From the NCBI GenBank assembly GCA_007132865.1, contig SLNU01000137.1:1-17767 (forward strand): DNA of 17,767 nucleotides, read 5' to 3'. Position 1 is the first letter of the stretch. The number at the start of each line of letters is the position of its first letter. This DNA comes from Bacteroidales bacterium (GTDB taxonomy: Bacteria; Bacteroidota; Bacteroidia; Bacteroidales; UBA7960). Shown one piece after another: positions 1 through 6,676 of this stretch. The notes below the pieces were generated by a model. That model was not told where the DNA came from, searched no databases, and worked only from the letters and a program-made list of their open reading frames with translations. Made by a program: the position numbers and the translations under genes.

Positions 1-590
1 GCGTTTTTAAGAATATTGAAAAGAAACTCCCTTGCCCGGAAAAGCTGGGCCTTGACAGTCCCCAGCGGCAAGTCGAGTTCTTCGCAGATCTCCTCATATG
101 ATTTTTCTTCGAAATACCTCAACCTGATCAGGTCCTGGTACCTGGGCTTGAGCCTCGAAACCACCTGACGCATATGCTTGATCCGCTGTCCCCTGATCAA
201 CTCCCCTTCCGGATTTTCCATATCCCCCGCCAGGATGACTTTGGAATCCGGGTCTCCCAGCTCCTCGTTGCCTTCGTAACTAAGGATATTCTTCTTTTTT
301 TTGCGGATAAAGTCGATGCAGTGGTTTGAGGCGATCTTGAACAGCCAGGTACTGAAAGCGTAGTCAGGCGTATACTGCGGCAAATACCGGAAAGCCTTCC
401 CGAAAGCCTCGATGGTGAGGTCTTCCGCATCCTCCCGGTTTCCCGTCATCTTCAGAAGCATGAAGTAAATCGTATCCCAGTACAGACCCATAAGCTCAGA
501 GAAAGCCTTCTGGCTGCCATTATCCAGGGCATCCTTCACCAGCTTGTAATCCCTGGTTCCTTTGGGTGTTAGCTTACGGTTTACTGCCAT
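1..590 (-). CDS. ECF-type RNA polymerase sigma factor (3' end outside window)
   Basis: This frame is open for 196 codons from ATG at 590 to the left edge without a stop, so the C-terminus is missing. Residues 20-97 look like sigma region 2, with REDAEDLTIEAFGKAFRYL (52-70) and STWLFKIASNHCIDFIRKKK (80-99). Residues 138-195 look like region 4, with a helix-turn-helix in SYEEICEELDLPLGTVKAQL (164-183). This order and spacing are typical of sigma-70 group 4 (ECF) factors, which direct RNA polymerase to a specific promoter set. I see no anti-sigma gene inside the window; one could lie beyond the left edge. The ATG lies inside the last codons of the upstream glycosyltransferase (10 bp overlap), so translation is probably coupled. 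The regulon cannot be told from sequence. The family call is firm. Confidence 0.9.
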   Translation of the reverse strand, partial: MAVNRKLTPKGTRDYKLVKDALDNGSQKAFSELMGLYWDTIYFMLLKMTGNREDAEDLTIEAFGKAFRYLPQYTPDYAFSTWLFKIASNHCIDFIRKKKKNILSYEGNEELGDPDSKVILAGDMENPEGELIRGQRIKHMRQVVSRLKPRYQDLIRLRYFEEKSYEEICEELDLPLGTVKAQLFRAREFLFNILKN

Positions 591-1723
591 CTTTTGGTGT
601 TACCCAATATATTTGAGAACACAAAAATAAAATTAAAAAAGGGATGTAGCAGGTCCCACAACAAAGAAAACTGTAAAATCTTAGTTTCGCCCAGTTTTCG
701 GGCAAACCGGGAAAACACCAACCATACGCTGCCGAGCCTTATTAAAAACAGTCCGACAACGATGAGCCCGGCCAGGGAGTTCCAGCCTGTCGCCAGGGCT
801 ATTGCAAGCAAGGGGTAGAAAAGCAGTTGGGATGCATGGAATATGCCCAGTCTGCGTTTGTGGCCTCCCCTGTAATATTTCCCGGTCGACATATGCCGGC
901 GTTTCTGCCTGAACCAAAAGCGAAAGCTGGTCTTGGGTGCGGAGATGGTATGGCTGTGCGGATGCATCTCCACACAGAAATTCCCTCGACTTGCCACCTG
1001 ATTGACGAACAGGTCGTCATCGCCCGACATCACCTTGTAATGTGAGGTAAACCCCTTTACACTGTAAAACAGCCCACGGTGATATGCCAGATTTCGGCCC
1101 ACCCCCATATATGGTTTTCCACCCAGGGCGAAGCCAAAATATTGCAAGGCAATGAAAAATGTATCAAAACGAATCAGTTGGTTCAGCATGCCTGGCCTGG
1201 ACTCATAGGCACCATATCCCAGCACGAGACGTACCTCTTCCCCGAAGTTATCGGCCATACGGGTGATCCAGTGTGGCCCGGCCGGGCGACAATCGGCATC
1301 GGTCAGCAGGACATGATCATGGCGTGCAGATTTGATTCCGACTGACAGCGCAAGCTTTTTCCCCTTGAAAAAGTTCACATTCTCCCGGAGACTGACCACC
1401 TTCAGCCGGGGGTAGGCTGACTGAAGACCCTGCAACAACTGGTCACTATCATCGTCAGACCCGTCATCCACCACCAGAACCTCAAAATCCGGATAGTCCT
1501 GCCCAAGTATCAGCGGCAGGTTCTTTTCCAGGTTATGGTATTCATTGCGTGCACAAATGACCACAGAAACAGGTCCGCTGAACCCGGGCTTTTGCCTGGT
1601 CCGGTAAAATGCGGCAAGGCGGAAATAACGCCAGTAGTAAAACAGCTGGATTAAGGCAATCAGTGTAAACAACCCGAAAAAAAACCATGCCCATCCGGGC
1701 AGTGGCATCAACAACCAGTTCAT
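581..1723 (-). CDS. Membrane-anchored family 2 glycosyltransferase
   Basis: This 380-residue protein has a GT-A nucleotide-sugar transferase core between membrane segments. A hydrophobic helix spans about residues 8-30. The catalytic domain begins with PVSVVICARNE (51-61), followed by DDGSD (86-90), the metal-binding DADC (142-145), GDDD (234-237, the acceptor/base region) and QKRRH (273-277), a QxxRW-like motif of processive or membrane GT2 enzymes. Two or three hydrophobic segments follow residue 297. It probably transfers a sugar to a lipid or envelope glycan at the inner membrane; the substrate is unknown. The frame stays open upstream to 1831, but I chose the ATG at 1723 because the extension is Cys/Pro-rich, unlike the family, and covers the divergent promoters. 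The stop codon overlaps the sigma factor start, indicating one transcript. Confidence 0.88.
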   Translation of the reverse strand: MNWLLMPLPGWAWFFFGLFTLIALIQLFYYWRYFRLAAFYRTRQKPGFSGPVSVVICARNEYHNLEKNLPLILGQDYPDFEVLVVDDGSDDDSDQLLQGLQSAYPRLKVVSLRENVNFFKGKKLALSVGIKSARHDHVLLTDADCRPAGPHWITRMADNFGEEVRLVLGYGAYESRPGMLNQLIRFDTFFIALQYFGFALGGKPYMGVGRNLAYHRGLFYSVKGFTSHYKVMSGDDDLFVNQVASRGNFCVEMHPHSHTISAPKTSFRFWFRQKRRHMSTGKYYRGGHKRRLGIFHASQLLFYPLLAIALATGWNSLAGLIVVGLFLIRLGSVWLVFSRFARKLGETKILQFSLLWDLLHPFFNFIFVFSNILGNTKRWQ

Positions 1724-1737
1724 CTGAATGAAAAGGA

Positions 1738-1745
1738 CAAAATTA
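1738..1745 (-). promoter_or_regulatory. Candidate -7 element for the GT-sigma operon
   Basis: On the minus strand this reads TAATTTTG, a match to the Bacteroidota -7 consensus TAnnTTTG. It lies 14 bp upstream of the glycosyltransferase ATG, so the leader would be very short. I see no good TTTG at the expected -33 position. It is closely apposed to the divergent tgt element at 1766-1773. Confidence 0.4.
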
Positions 1746-1765
1746 CACTTCTTTGGAATAGTTTC

Positions 1766-1773
1766 TATCTTTG
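1766..1773 (+). promoter_or_regulatory. Candidate -7 element for tgt
   Basis: TATCTTTG fits the Bacteroidota -7 consensus TAnnTTTG exactly. The same octamer occurs before the LptG-like gene and twice before the nucleoside kinase. It would give tgt a leader of roughly 60 nt. The -33 half is not obvious. Confidence 0.5.
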
Positions 1774-1840
1774 GAAAAAATATCCCCGTCCCCGACGGGC
1801 AAGGACACAGGCAGGGGGGCGGACATGCCAAAACGGATCC

Positions 1841-2971
1841 ATGAAATTCACTACCGAGGGTACAGACCCGAATTCAAGCGCCAGGGCCGGAACCCTCACC
1901 ACGCCCCACGGGTCCATCCGGACACCCATCTTCATGCCCGTGGGAACCGGGGGCACCGTAAAGGCCATCCACCACAATGACCTGAACGAGGCGGTCAGGG
2001 CCGAAATCATCCTGGGCAACACCTATCACCTGTACCTGCGGCCCGGGTTGGACGTTCTGCGCCAGGCAGGCGGATTGCATGGCTTCATGGGGTGGGACAA
2101 GCCCATTTTAACCGACAGCGGGGGTTACCAGGTATACTCGCTGACCCAGCGCAGGAAGCTCAACCGGGACGGGGTGACCTTTCAGTCACACATAGACGGC
2201 TCCCGTCATTTTTTTTCCCCGGAAAAGGCCGTGGATATACAGCGGGTCATCGGTGCGGACATCATGATGGCATTCGATGAATGCACACCATACCCCTGTG
2301 ACCATTCCTATGCAAAAAAATCCATGAAGCTGACCCATGAGTGGCTGGACAGGTGCTGCGTGCATTTTGACGGGACTGAAGGCCTGTACGGCCACGCCCA
2401 AAGCCTGTTCCCGATCGTGCAGGGGAGCACCTACCGGGACCTGAGGCTGGATTCGGCCCGGTATATTGCAGACCGCGACCGGGAGGGCAACGCCATCGGC
2501 GGCTTGTCGGTCGGGGAACCGGCAGAGATGATGTATGAGATCACCGGGCTGGTTTGTGAAATTCTTCCGGCTGACCGGCCCAGGTACCTGATGGGCGTTG
2601 GCACCCCGGAGAACATCCTGGAATGCATCGCCCTTGGTGTGGATATGTTTGACTGTGTCATGCCTACCCGCAACGCCCGGAATGGCATGCTGTTCACCCG
2701 GGAAGGCATCATCAATATCCGGAATAAAAAGTGGCAGGAGGACTTCTCCCCGATCGACCCGGACGGGACATCCTGGGTGGACAGACACCATTCCAGGGCA
2801 TACCTGCGCCACTTGTTCGTGGCCGGGGAGATGCTCGGACCCATGATCGCCACGATGCACAACCTGAGCTTCTACCTCTGGCTCACAGGGGAGGCCCGCA
2901 GGCAGATCCTGGCCGGATCATTCGGGGCCTGGAAAAGGGATATGGTTGGCAGGCTCTCCAGGCGGCTGTAA
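1841..2971 (+). CDS. tgt: Queuine tRNA-ribosyltransferase (tRNA-guanine transglycosylase)
   Basis: At 376 residues this has normal length for bacterial Tgt, which exchanges G34 of tRNAs with GUN anticodons for preQ1 during queuosine synthesis. Family landmarks are TTPHGSIRTPIFMPVGT (20-36), TDSGGYQVYS (91-100, with the catalytic-site Asp), FDECTPYP (145-152), GGLSVGEP (220-227) and MFDCVMPTRNARNG (269-282, including the nucleophile Asp). The C-terminal zinc site is altered: where the usual enzyme has a CxCxxC cluster, this one reads DPDGTSWVDRHHSRAYLRHL (306-325, no Cys), while the His of the fourth ligand appears kept (TMHNLSF, H340). I recall the same change in other Bacteroidota Tgt proteins, so it is probably not inactivating. 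The start gives the standard MKF N-terminus. The gene is followed 48 bp later by an LptG-like permease. Confidence 0.96.
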   Translation: MKFTTEGTDPNSSARAGTLTTPHGSIRTPIFMPVGTGGTVKAIHHNDLNEAVRAEIILGNTYHLYLRPGLDVLRQAGGLHGFMGWDKPILTDSGGYQVYSLTQRRKLNRDGVTFQSHIDGSRHFFSPEKAVDIQRVIGADIMMAFDECTPYPCDHSYAKKSMKLTHEWLDRCCVHFDGTEGLYGHAQSLFPIVQGSTYRDLRLDSARYIADRDREGNAIGGLSVGEPAEMMYEITGLVCEILPADRPRYLMGVGTPENILECIALGVDMFDCVMPTRNARNGMLFTREGIINIRNKKWQEDFSPIDPDGTSWVDRHHSRAYLRHLFVAGEMLGPMIATMHNLSFYLWLTGEARRQILAGSFGAWKRDMVGRLSRRL

Positions 2972-2991
2972 GGAGTATGAAAGAAGATTCT

Positions 2992-2999
2992 TATCTTTG
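2992..2999 (+). promoter_or_regulatory. Candidate -7 element for the LptG-like gene
   Basis: TATCTTTG matches the Bacteroidota -7 consensus and lies 20 bp before the ATG at 3020, in the 48 bp between tgt and the permease gene. It suggests the permease has its own promoter besides any read-through from tgt. No clear -33 TTTG is visible. Confidence 0.45.
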
Positions 3000-3019
3000 G
3001 ACAAAAAGAACCACAGCGC

Positions 3020-4099
3020 ATGCTGAAGAAGATCGACCTTTACATTATCCGGAAATTCCTTGGGACCTTCTTCTTTGCGATCGCATTGATCATCCTCATT
3101 GTCATTGTATTCGACCTGTCGGAGAAGATCGATGATTTCATCGAGAAAAAGGCCCCCCTTTCAGAGATCCTGTTTGTATACTACGCGAACTTCATCCCAT
3201 ACTTCATCAATCTGTTCAGCCCGCTATTCACCTTTATTGCCGTCATATTCTTCACATCGAGGCTGGCCTTCAACTCCGAGATCATCGCCATCCTGAGTTC
3301 CGGGGTGAGTTTTCGCCGGCTGTTGCTGCCTTACCTGGTCTCGGCCCTGATATTGGCCCTTTTCTCCACCTACCTGTCCAATTTCCTGATTCCCCGGGCC
3401 AACGAGAAACGCCTGGCCTTCGAATACACCTATATACGGAACCCGCAGACATTCAGGGACCGCAACATCCACATGCAAATCCGGCCGGGCATATTTATCT
3501 ATATGGAATCCTTTAACCAGCGCCTGGGAAGTGGCAGCAGGTTCACACTGGAAAAAATTGAGGATGGGGAACTCTCCTACAAACTGATGGCCGACAATGT
3601 GACGTGGGACAGCATTGCGTCCACTTGGTCCATTCGCAACTACAATGTGCGGGAGGTTGACGGACTAAGGGAACAGCTTGCGTTCGGGGCACGGCTGGAC
3701 ACGGTGCTGCCCTTCACCCCGAATGATTTCATACAGGACCTGAAAGAGATGGAAATGATGCGGTTCGGGGAGTTGCGACGTTTTATCGAGAACGAACGCC
3801 TGAAGGGGACCGAGAACGTGAAGTTCTATGAAGTGGAAAAACACCGCAGGCTGTCATTTCCTTTTTCCACCCTGGTACTGACCCTGATCGGGGTATCCCT
3901 GTCCAGCCGGAAGGTACGGGGCGGAATCGGATTGCACCTGGGGGCCGGCATTGCGCTGAGCTTTGGCTTCATCCTGTTTATGCAGGTATCCACGACTTTT
4001 GCCACCAACGGCAACTTGCATCCACTCCTCTCGGTATGGATTCCCAACCTGGTTTTCGGACTATTGGGTATATATTTACTGATAAAGACACCGAAATAG
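3020..4099 (+). CDS. LptF/LptG family permease (LPS export)
   Basis: This 359-residue YjgP/YjgQ-family protein has the expected layout. Three transmembrane helices lie in the N-terminal third (about 14-33, 62-80 and 101-124). A periplasmic beta-jellyroll-like region spans about 130-265, and three more helices lie near the C-terminus (FPFSTLVLTLIGVSL; the GIGLHLGAGIALSFGFILFM stretch; VWIPNLVFGLLGIYLLI). The NSEIIAILSSGVSF segment (85-98) corresponds to the conserved cytoplasmic coupling region that contacts the LptB ATPase. Such subunits pull lipopolysaccharide out of the inner membrane into the LptC-A-D bridge. Bacteroidota commonly carry separate LptF- and LptG-like genes, and sequence alone does not tell me which this is. 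Adjacency to tgt is, as I recall, common in the phylum. It converges on the DUF6132 gene with only 19 bp between the stops. Confidence 0.92.
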   Translation: MLKKIDLYIIRKFLGTFFFAIALIILIVIVFDLSEKIDDFIEKKAPLSEILFVYYANFIPYFINLFSPLFTFIAVIFFTSRLAFNSEIIAILSSGVSFRRLLLPYLVSALILALFSTYLSNFLIPRANEKRLAFEYTYIRNPQTFRDRNIHMQIRPGIFIYMESFNQRLGSGSRFTLEKIEDGELSYKLMADNVTWDSIASTWSIRNYNVREVDGLREQLAFGARLDTVLPFTPNDFIQDLKEMEMMRFGELRRFIENERLKGTENVKFYEVEKHRRLSFPFSTLVLTLIGVSLSSRKVRGGIGLHLGAGIALSFGFILFMQVSTTFATNGNLHPLLSVWIPNLVFGLLGIYLLIKTPK

Positions 4100-4118
4100 G
4101 TGAGCTGTTTCAGAATCC

Positions 4119-4400
4119 CTATTCTTCCTTCTTAAAGAAATAGTCAGGCAGCAAGTACCCCAGTAAACCGCCCCATATTACGCTCATGACGGGAGATGAA
4201 GTAATGGCACACCCCCCGGTCTTGCATCCCACCAGGGCATAATAGGCATACCCCCCAACCACCCCGACAAAGGTAAACAGTCCGACAGCCATCAGGTAAT
4301 GCCCGGGCCTCAGCTGACGGGGAAAGAACCACCTGCGTTTTGTTTGCCCGTTATCGGGTTTATTGTCGGATAATTCTTTTGTTTCTTGCAGTGCATCCAT
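4119..4400 (-). CDS. DUF6132 family small membrane protein
   Basis: This 93-residue protein has a basic, polar N-terminal tail of about 33 residues, then two hydrophobic segments: HYLMAVGLFTFVGVVGGYAYYAL (about 34-56) and VMSVIWGGLLGYLLPDYFF (about 71-89). Between them lies VGCKTGGCAITSSP (57-70), the signature I associate with DUF6132. Its two Cys residues, five apart, face the loop between the helices. The function is unknown. The gene lies 12 bp downstream of a thioredoxin gene in the same direction, and I recall similar linkage to redox or rhodanese-like genes elsewhere. The conserved Cys pair next to two thioredoxins makes a role in membrane thiol chemistry plausible, but this is inference. 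The start codon is the first Met of the frame. Confidence 0.8.
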   Translation of the reverse strand: MDALQETKELSDNKPDNGQTKRRWFFPRQLRPGHYLMAVGLFTFVGVVGGYAYYALVGCKTGGCAITSSPVMSVIWGGLLGYLLPDYFFKKEE

Positions 4401-4412
4401 AATCCCTGGACC

Positions 4413-4784
4413 TTATACTTTATCGCCCGTTTGAGTGACATTTAATACGCCTTCAATGGCTTTGACAAATTCTTGTTTGGGCAAGGCACCCATTGCCATT
4501 TGGGGCTGGGCATCCTTTGGTACGAACAAAAAACTGGGGATGCTCCGGATGCCAAAAATGGCAGCCAGATCCTGTTCTTTTTCCGTATCCACCTTGTAAA
4601 TGTCGACCTTTCCTTCATACTCTTTGGAGAGCTCTTCCAGAATGGGTGCAACCATTTTGCAAGGTCCACACCAGTCGGCATAAAAATCAATGATGCAAGG
4701 CTTATCGCCCTCAAATTTCCATTCTTTGTTGGTTTCAAAGTCAAAAACCTTTTCCTTGAAAGCTTCAAGTGTTAATTTTTCCAT
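4413..4784 (-). CDS. trxA: Thioredoxin (cytoplasmic)
   Basis: This 123-residue thioredoxin fold has the classical active site WCGPC at residues 38-42, preceded by PCIIDFYAD, and a cis-proline in RSIPSFLF (Pro83). It has no signal peptide or membrane helix, so it should act in the cytoplasm as a protein disulfide reductase fed by thioredoxin reductase (not in the window). The N-terminal DFETNKEWKFEGDKP segment is typical of Bacteroidota TrxA. It is the middle gene of a minus-strand set: the membrane-anchored thioredoxin ends 45 bp upstream and DUF6132 starts 12 bp downstream. I see no promoter motif in the AT-rich 45 bp, so co-transcription is likely. The symbol is given by family; the genome may hold other trxA-like genes. 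Confidence 0.93.
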   Translation of the reverse strand: MEKLTLEAFKEKVFDFETNKEWKFEGDKPCIIDFYADWCGPCKMVAPILEELSKEYEGKVDIYKVDTEKEQDLAAIFGIRSIPSFLFVPKDAQPQMAMGALPKQEFVKAIEGVLNVTQTGDKV

Positions 4785-4829
4785 ATTGGGATTGCATTTA
4801 TTATTTATTTTATTTTTTATCGATTGAAT

Positions 4830-5351
4830 TTAAAGCAGTTCCTGAATGGCCTGAGCCAGGGTTTCTTTTTGCTGCACCCCTACAAAGCGCCTTACAGGTT
4901 CTCCATCGCGGAAAATGATCAGGGTCGGAATGCTCCGGACCTGGTAAAGGGCTGCGATGCTCCCATGGTCATCCACATCAAGTTTGGAAATGACCGCCTT
5001 GTTTCCCATATCTTTTGCCAGGTCCTCCACGATGGGACCCTGAACGCGACAGGGGGGACACCAGGTTGCCCAAAAGTCCACCAGCACAACACCATCCGAC
5101 ACCATATGTTCAAAATTGGAGGTAGTAAGGATCTGCACTTTGCCTTCCCCTTCTGCGGAAGCTTCGATAGAAGCAGCAGGCATCCCAGGTTCTGAATTGT
5201 CAGCAATTACGAAAGCAGAATTGTTGGATGCGTTGCCCGTGGAATTCCCGCGATCGATCATCATCAGTCCGAATACCGACACCGCGATTACGCCTACAGC
5301 CACGATTAATGGTCTCAGACTTTGTTTGGATCGGTCAGTTTTTTGTGCCAT
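4830..5351 (-). CDS. Membrane-anchored extracytoplasmic thioredoxin-like protein, WCPPC active site
   Basis: This 173-residue protein has a basic N-terminus and a hydrophobic segment (about residues 13-31) that acts as a signal anchor or uncleaved signal. A low-complexity Ser/Asn/Ala linker (33-70) follows, then a complete thioredoxin domain (71-173). The active site is WCPPC (97-101) instead of WCGPC, with a cis-proline in RSIPTLIIF (Pro142). It should work on the outer face of the inner membrane, reducing or exchanging disulfides of exported proteins or of partner redox proteins. The Pro-Pro dipeptide between the cysteines is expected to alter the redox potential; its direction here is not known. 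It heads the unit with the cytoplasmic thioredoxin and DUF6132. No perfect TAnnTTTG element lies upstream; CAAAGCATA at 5388-5396 (plus strand) is a near match. Confidence 0.88.
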   Translation of the reverse strand: MAQKTDRSKQSLRPLIVAVGVIAVSVFGLMMIDRGNSTGNASNNSAFVIADNSEPGMPAASIEASAEGEGKVQILTTSNFEHMVSDGVVLVDFWATWCPPCRVQGPIVEDLAKDMGNKAVISKLDVDDHGSIAALYQVRSIPTLIIFRDGEPVRRFVGVQQKETLAQAIQELL

Positions 5352-5516
5352 GCGATTAAATATTTAAAGTTTTAAGTAGATTAATTTCAAAGCATAAAGA
5401 TATATACATATTTGCTTCTGACCAAATATTAACTGTTAAAAATTCAAAATGAAATTGCCAGTGCATGAACTGCGCGGTTGACCAGTATCAAAGCCTTGAA
5501 CTGCAGCAATGCCTTT

Positions 5517-6503
5517 TTAGTCTATACCGGCAAAATGCTTCATGAATTGCACCCGATGGTAGGCAGCCGGGGATTCAACATTCAGGTGGCTCATTTTGCC
5601 TGAGAACTGTGCCAGTTTTTGATATTGGTTTTGCTCCATCCACTCCTTCATTTCCTGGTGGATGGACTCAAGGTAAGACAGTCCGTTCCTGTACAATACA
5701 GAACATACCTGGACAGCCTGGGCTCCGGCCATGATTTGTTTGATCACGCCTTTGCCGTCATGCACGCCGGTGGACGCACACAGGTCACATTGCACCTTCC
5801 CTGCCATGATGGCGATCCACCGGAGGGAAGTACTGATTTCCTGCGGATTGCTGTAAAGGTTGGAGGGAACGACCGTTCGTTTGTCCACATCAATATCGGG
5901 GTTGAAAAACCGGTTGAACAGTACCAATCCCTGTATGCCTGTCCACGACAACTTCTTCAGCATGGATGCCAGACCGGAGAAATGGGACGAAACCTTTAAG
6001 GCTATCGGAATGGAAATCTGCTTCTTCACATTTTCGATTACATCGAAATAGACTTTCTCATAGGCACTGCCTTCCTGACTGACATCTGCCGGCAACAGAA
6101 AAACATTCAGCTCCAGGGCATCTGCACCGGCCGCTTCAATTTCCTTTGCAAAGGCAGGCCACTCGGTTCCGGAAACACAATTGATGCTTGCAATGACAGG
6201 CATCGCAACCCGCTTTTTCGCTTCCTGGATGAATTCCAGGTATTCATGAAGGGTATGGGCCCTTGCATAATTCTTTATATAGTCTTCCGCCTCGGTATAT
6301 GCATTCTGCATATCATCATGGGAGAACACCTTATGGATCTCATGCCTGATCTGTTCTTCAAACAAAGATTTCAGCACCACCGCCCCAGCCCCGAACTTCT
6401 CGATTTTTTCAAGGCTGGCAATGTTCTTGGTCAGGCCGGAACTTCCGACAATAACAGGACTTTTCAGTTCAAGCCCCATATAGGTTGTACTCAGGTCGAT
6501 CAT
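5517..6503 (-). CDS. Dihydroorotate dehydrogenase-like flavoprotein (function unproven)
   Basis: This 328-residue TIM-barrel protein is of the DHOD-like group. Visible elements are MIDLSTTYMGLELKSPVIVG (1-20), VIASINCVSGTEW (103-115), GADALELNVFLLP (126-138), IPIALKVSSHF (165-175), LVLFNRFFNPDID (193-205) and a phosphate-binding end in STGVHDGKGVIKQIMAGAQAVQV. These support FMN binding. True class 1 dihydroorotate dehydrogenases carry a catalytic Cys in a (L)NxSCPN motif; here the matching strand reads LELNVFLLPAD with no Cys or Ser at that place. It therefore probably does not make pyrimidines, and its substrate is unknown. I recall this subfamily linked to pyruvate:ferredoxin oxidoreductase in some genomes, but not here. 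It has its own well-formed promoter (6545-6576) and lies 165 bp from the thioredoxin gene start; that gap holds no recognisable gene. Confidence 0.85.
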   Translation of the reverse strand: MIDLSTTYMGLELKSPVIVGSSGLTKNIASLEKIEKFGAGAVVLKSLFEEQIRHEIHKVFSHDDMQNAYTEAEDYIKNYARAHTLHEYLEFIQEAKKRVAMPVIASINCVSGTEWPAFAKEIEAAGADALELNVFLLPADVSQEGSAYEKVYFDVIENVKKQISIPIALKVSSHFSGLASMLKKLSWTGIQGLVLFNRFFNPDIDVDKRTVVPSNLYSNPQEISTSLRWIAIMAGKVQCDLCASTGVHDGKGVIKQIMAGAQAVQVCSVLYRNGLSYLESIHQEMKEWMEQNQYQKLAQFSGKMSHLNVESPAAYHRVQFMKHFAGID

Positions 6504-6544
6504 CTTTGGGCAGGTTAAATGGTTAGGTCTATTTATTTCAATAA

Positions 6545-6576
6545 CAAACCTACATGAATTTTCTCAGATTCACAAA
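6545..6576 (-). promoter_or_regulatory. Bacteroidota-type promoter for the DHOD-like gene
   Basis: On the minus strand, TTTG (6573-6576) is followed after exactly 20 bp by TAGGTTTG (6545-6552). This matches both halves and the spacing of the consensus TTTG-N19-21-TAnnTTTG. Transcription would start near 6539, giving a leader of about 36 nt. It is one of the two best promoter matches in the window. Confidence 0.65.
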
Positions 6577-6648
6577 ACAAAATAAAGCCCTTGCCAGCCG
6601 CCTGAAGGGCTCCGGGGTATACACTTTCCTGATTTGAACAAATCCCCT

Positions 6649-6676
6649 TATCTTTGTGTCCATATCTTTGTATCCA
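6649..6676 (+). promoter_or_regulatory. Tandemly duplicated -7 element before the nucleoside kinase
   Basis: Two adjacent 14-bp units, TATCTTTGTGTCCA (6649-6662) and TATCTTTGTATCCA (6663-6676), differ at one base. Each starts with a perfect TAnnTTTG, and the last A of the second unit is the A of the kinase ATG. A TTTC at 6625-6628 lies 20 bp before the first copy, making the first copy the likely working promoter with a leader of only about 13 nt. The second copy has no TTTG or TTTC at the expected distance and may lie inside the leader. Confidence 0.5.

Noticed and set aside
1724..1831. 36-residue N-terminal extension of the glycosyltransferase
   Set aside because: It is Cys/Pro-rich, unlike the family, and runs through both divergent promoter elements. 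The ATG at 1723 gives the normal GT start.
2186..2860. 224-codon minus-strand ORF inside tgt
   Set aside because: It is a shadow of tgt, whose plus frame is fully conserved; the product has no recognisable features.
5455..5500. Palindrome-like AGTGCATGAACT downstream of the DHOD-like gene as a terminator
   Set aside because: The match is imperfect, short and lacks a T-run.
6634..6675. Upstream start of the nucleoside kinase
   Set aside because: The extension would be encoded by the duplicated promoter element and lacks family similarity.
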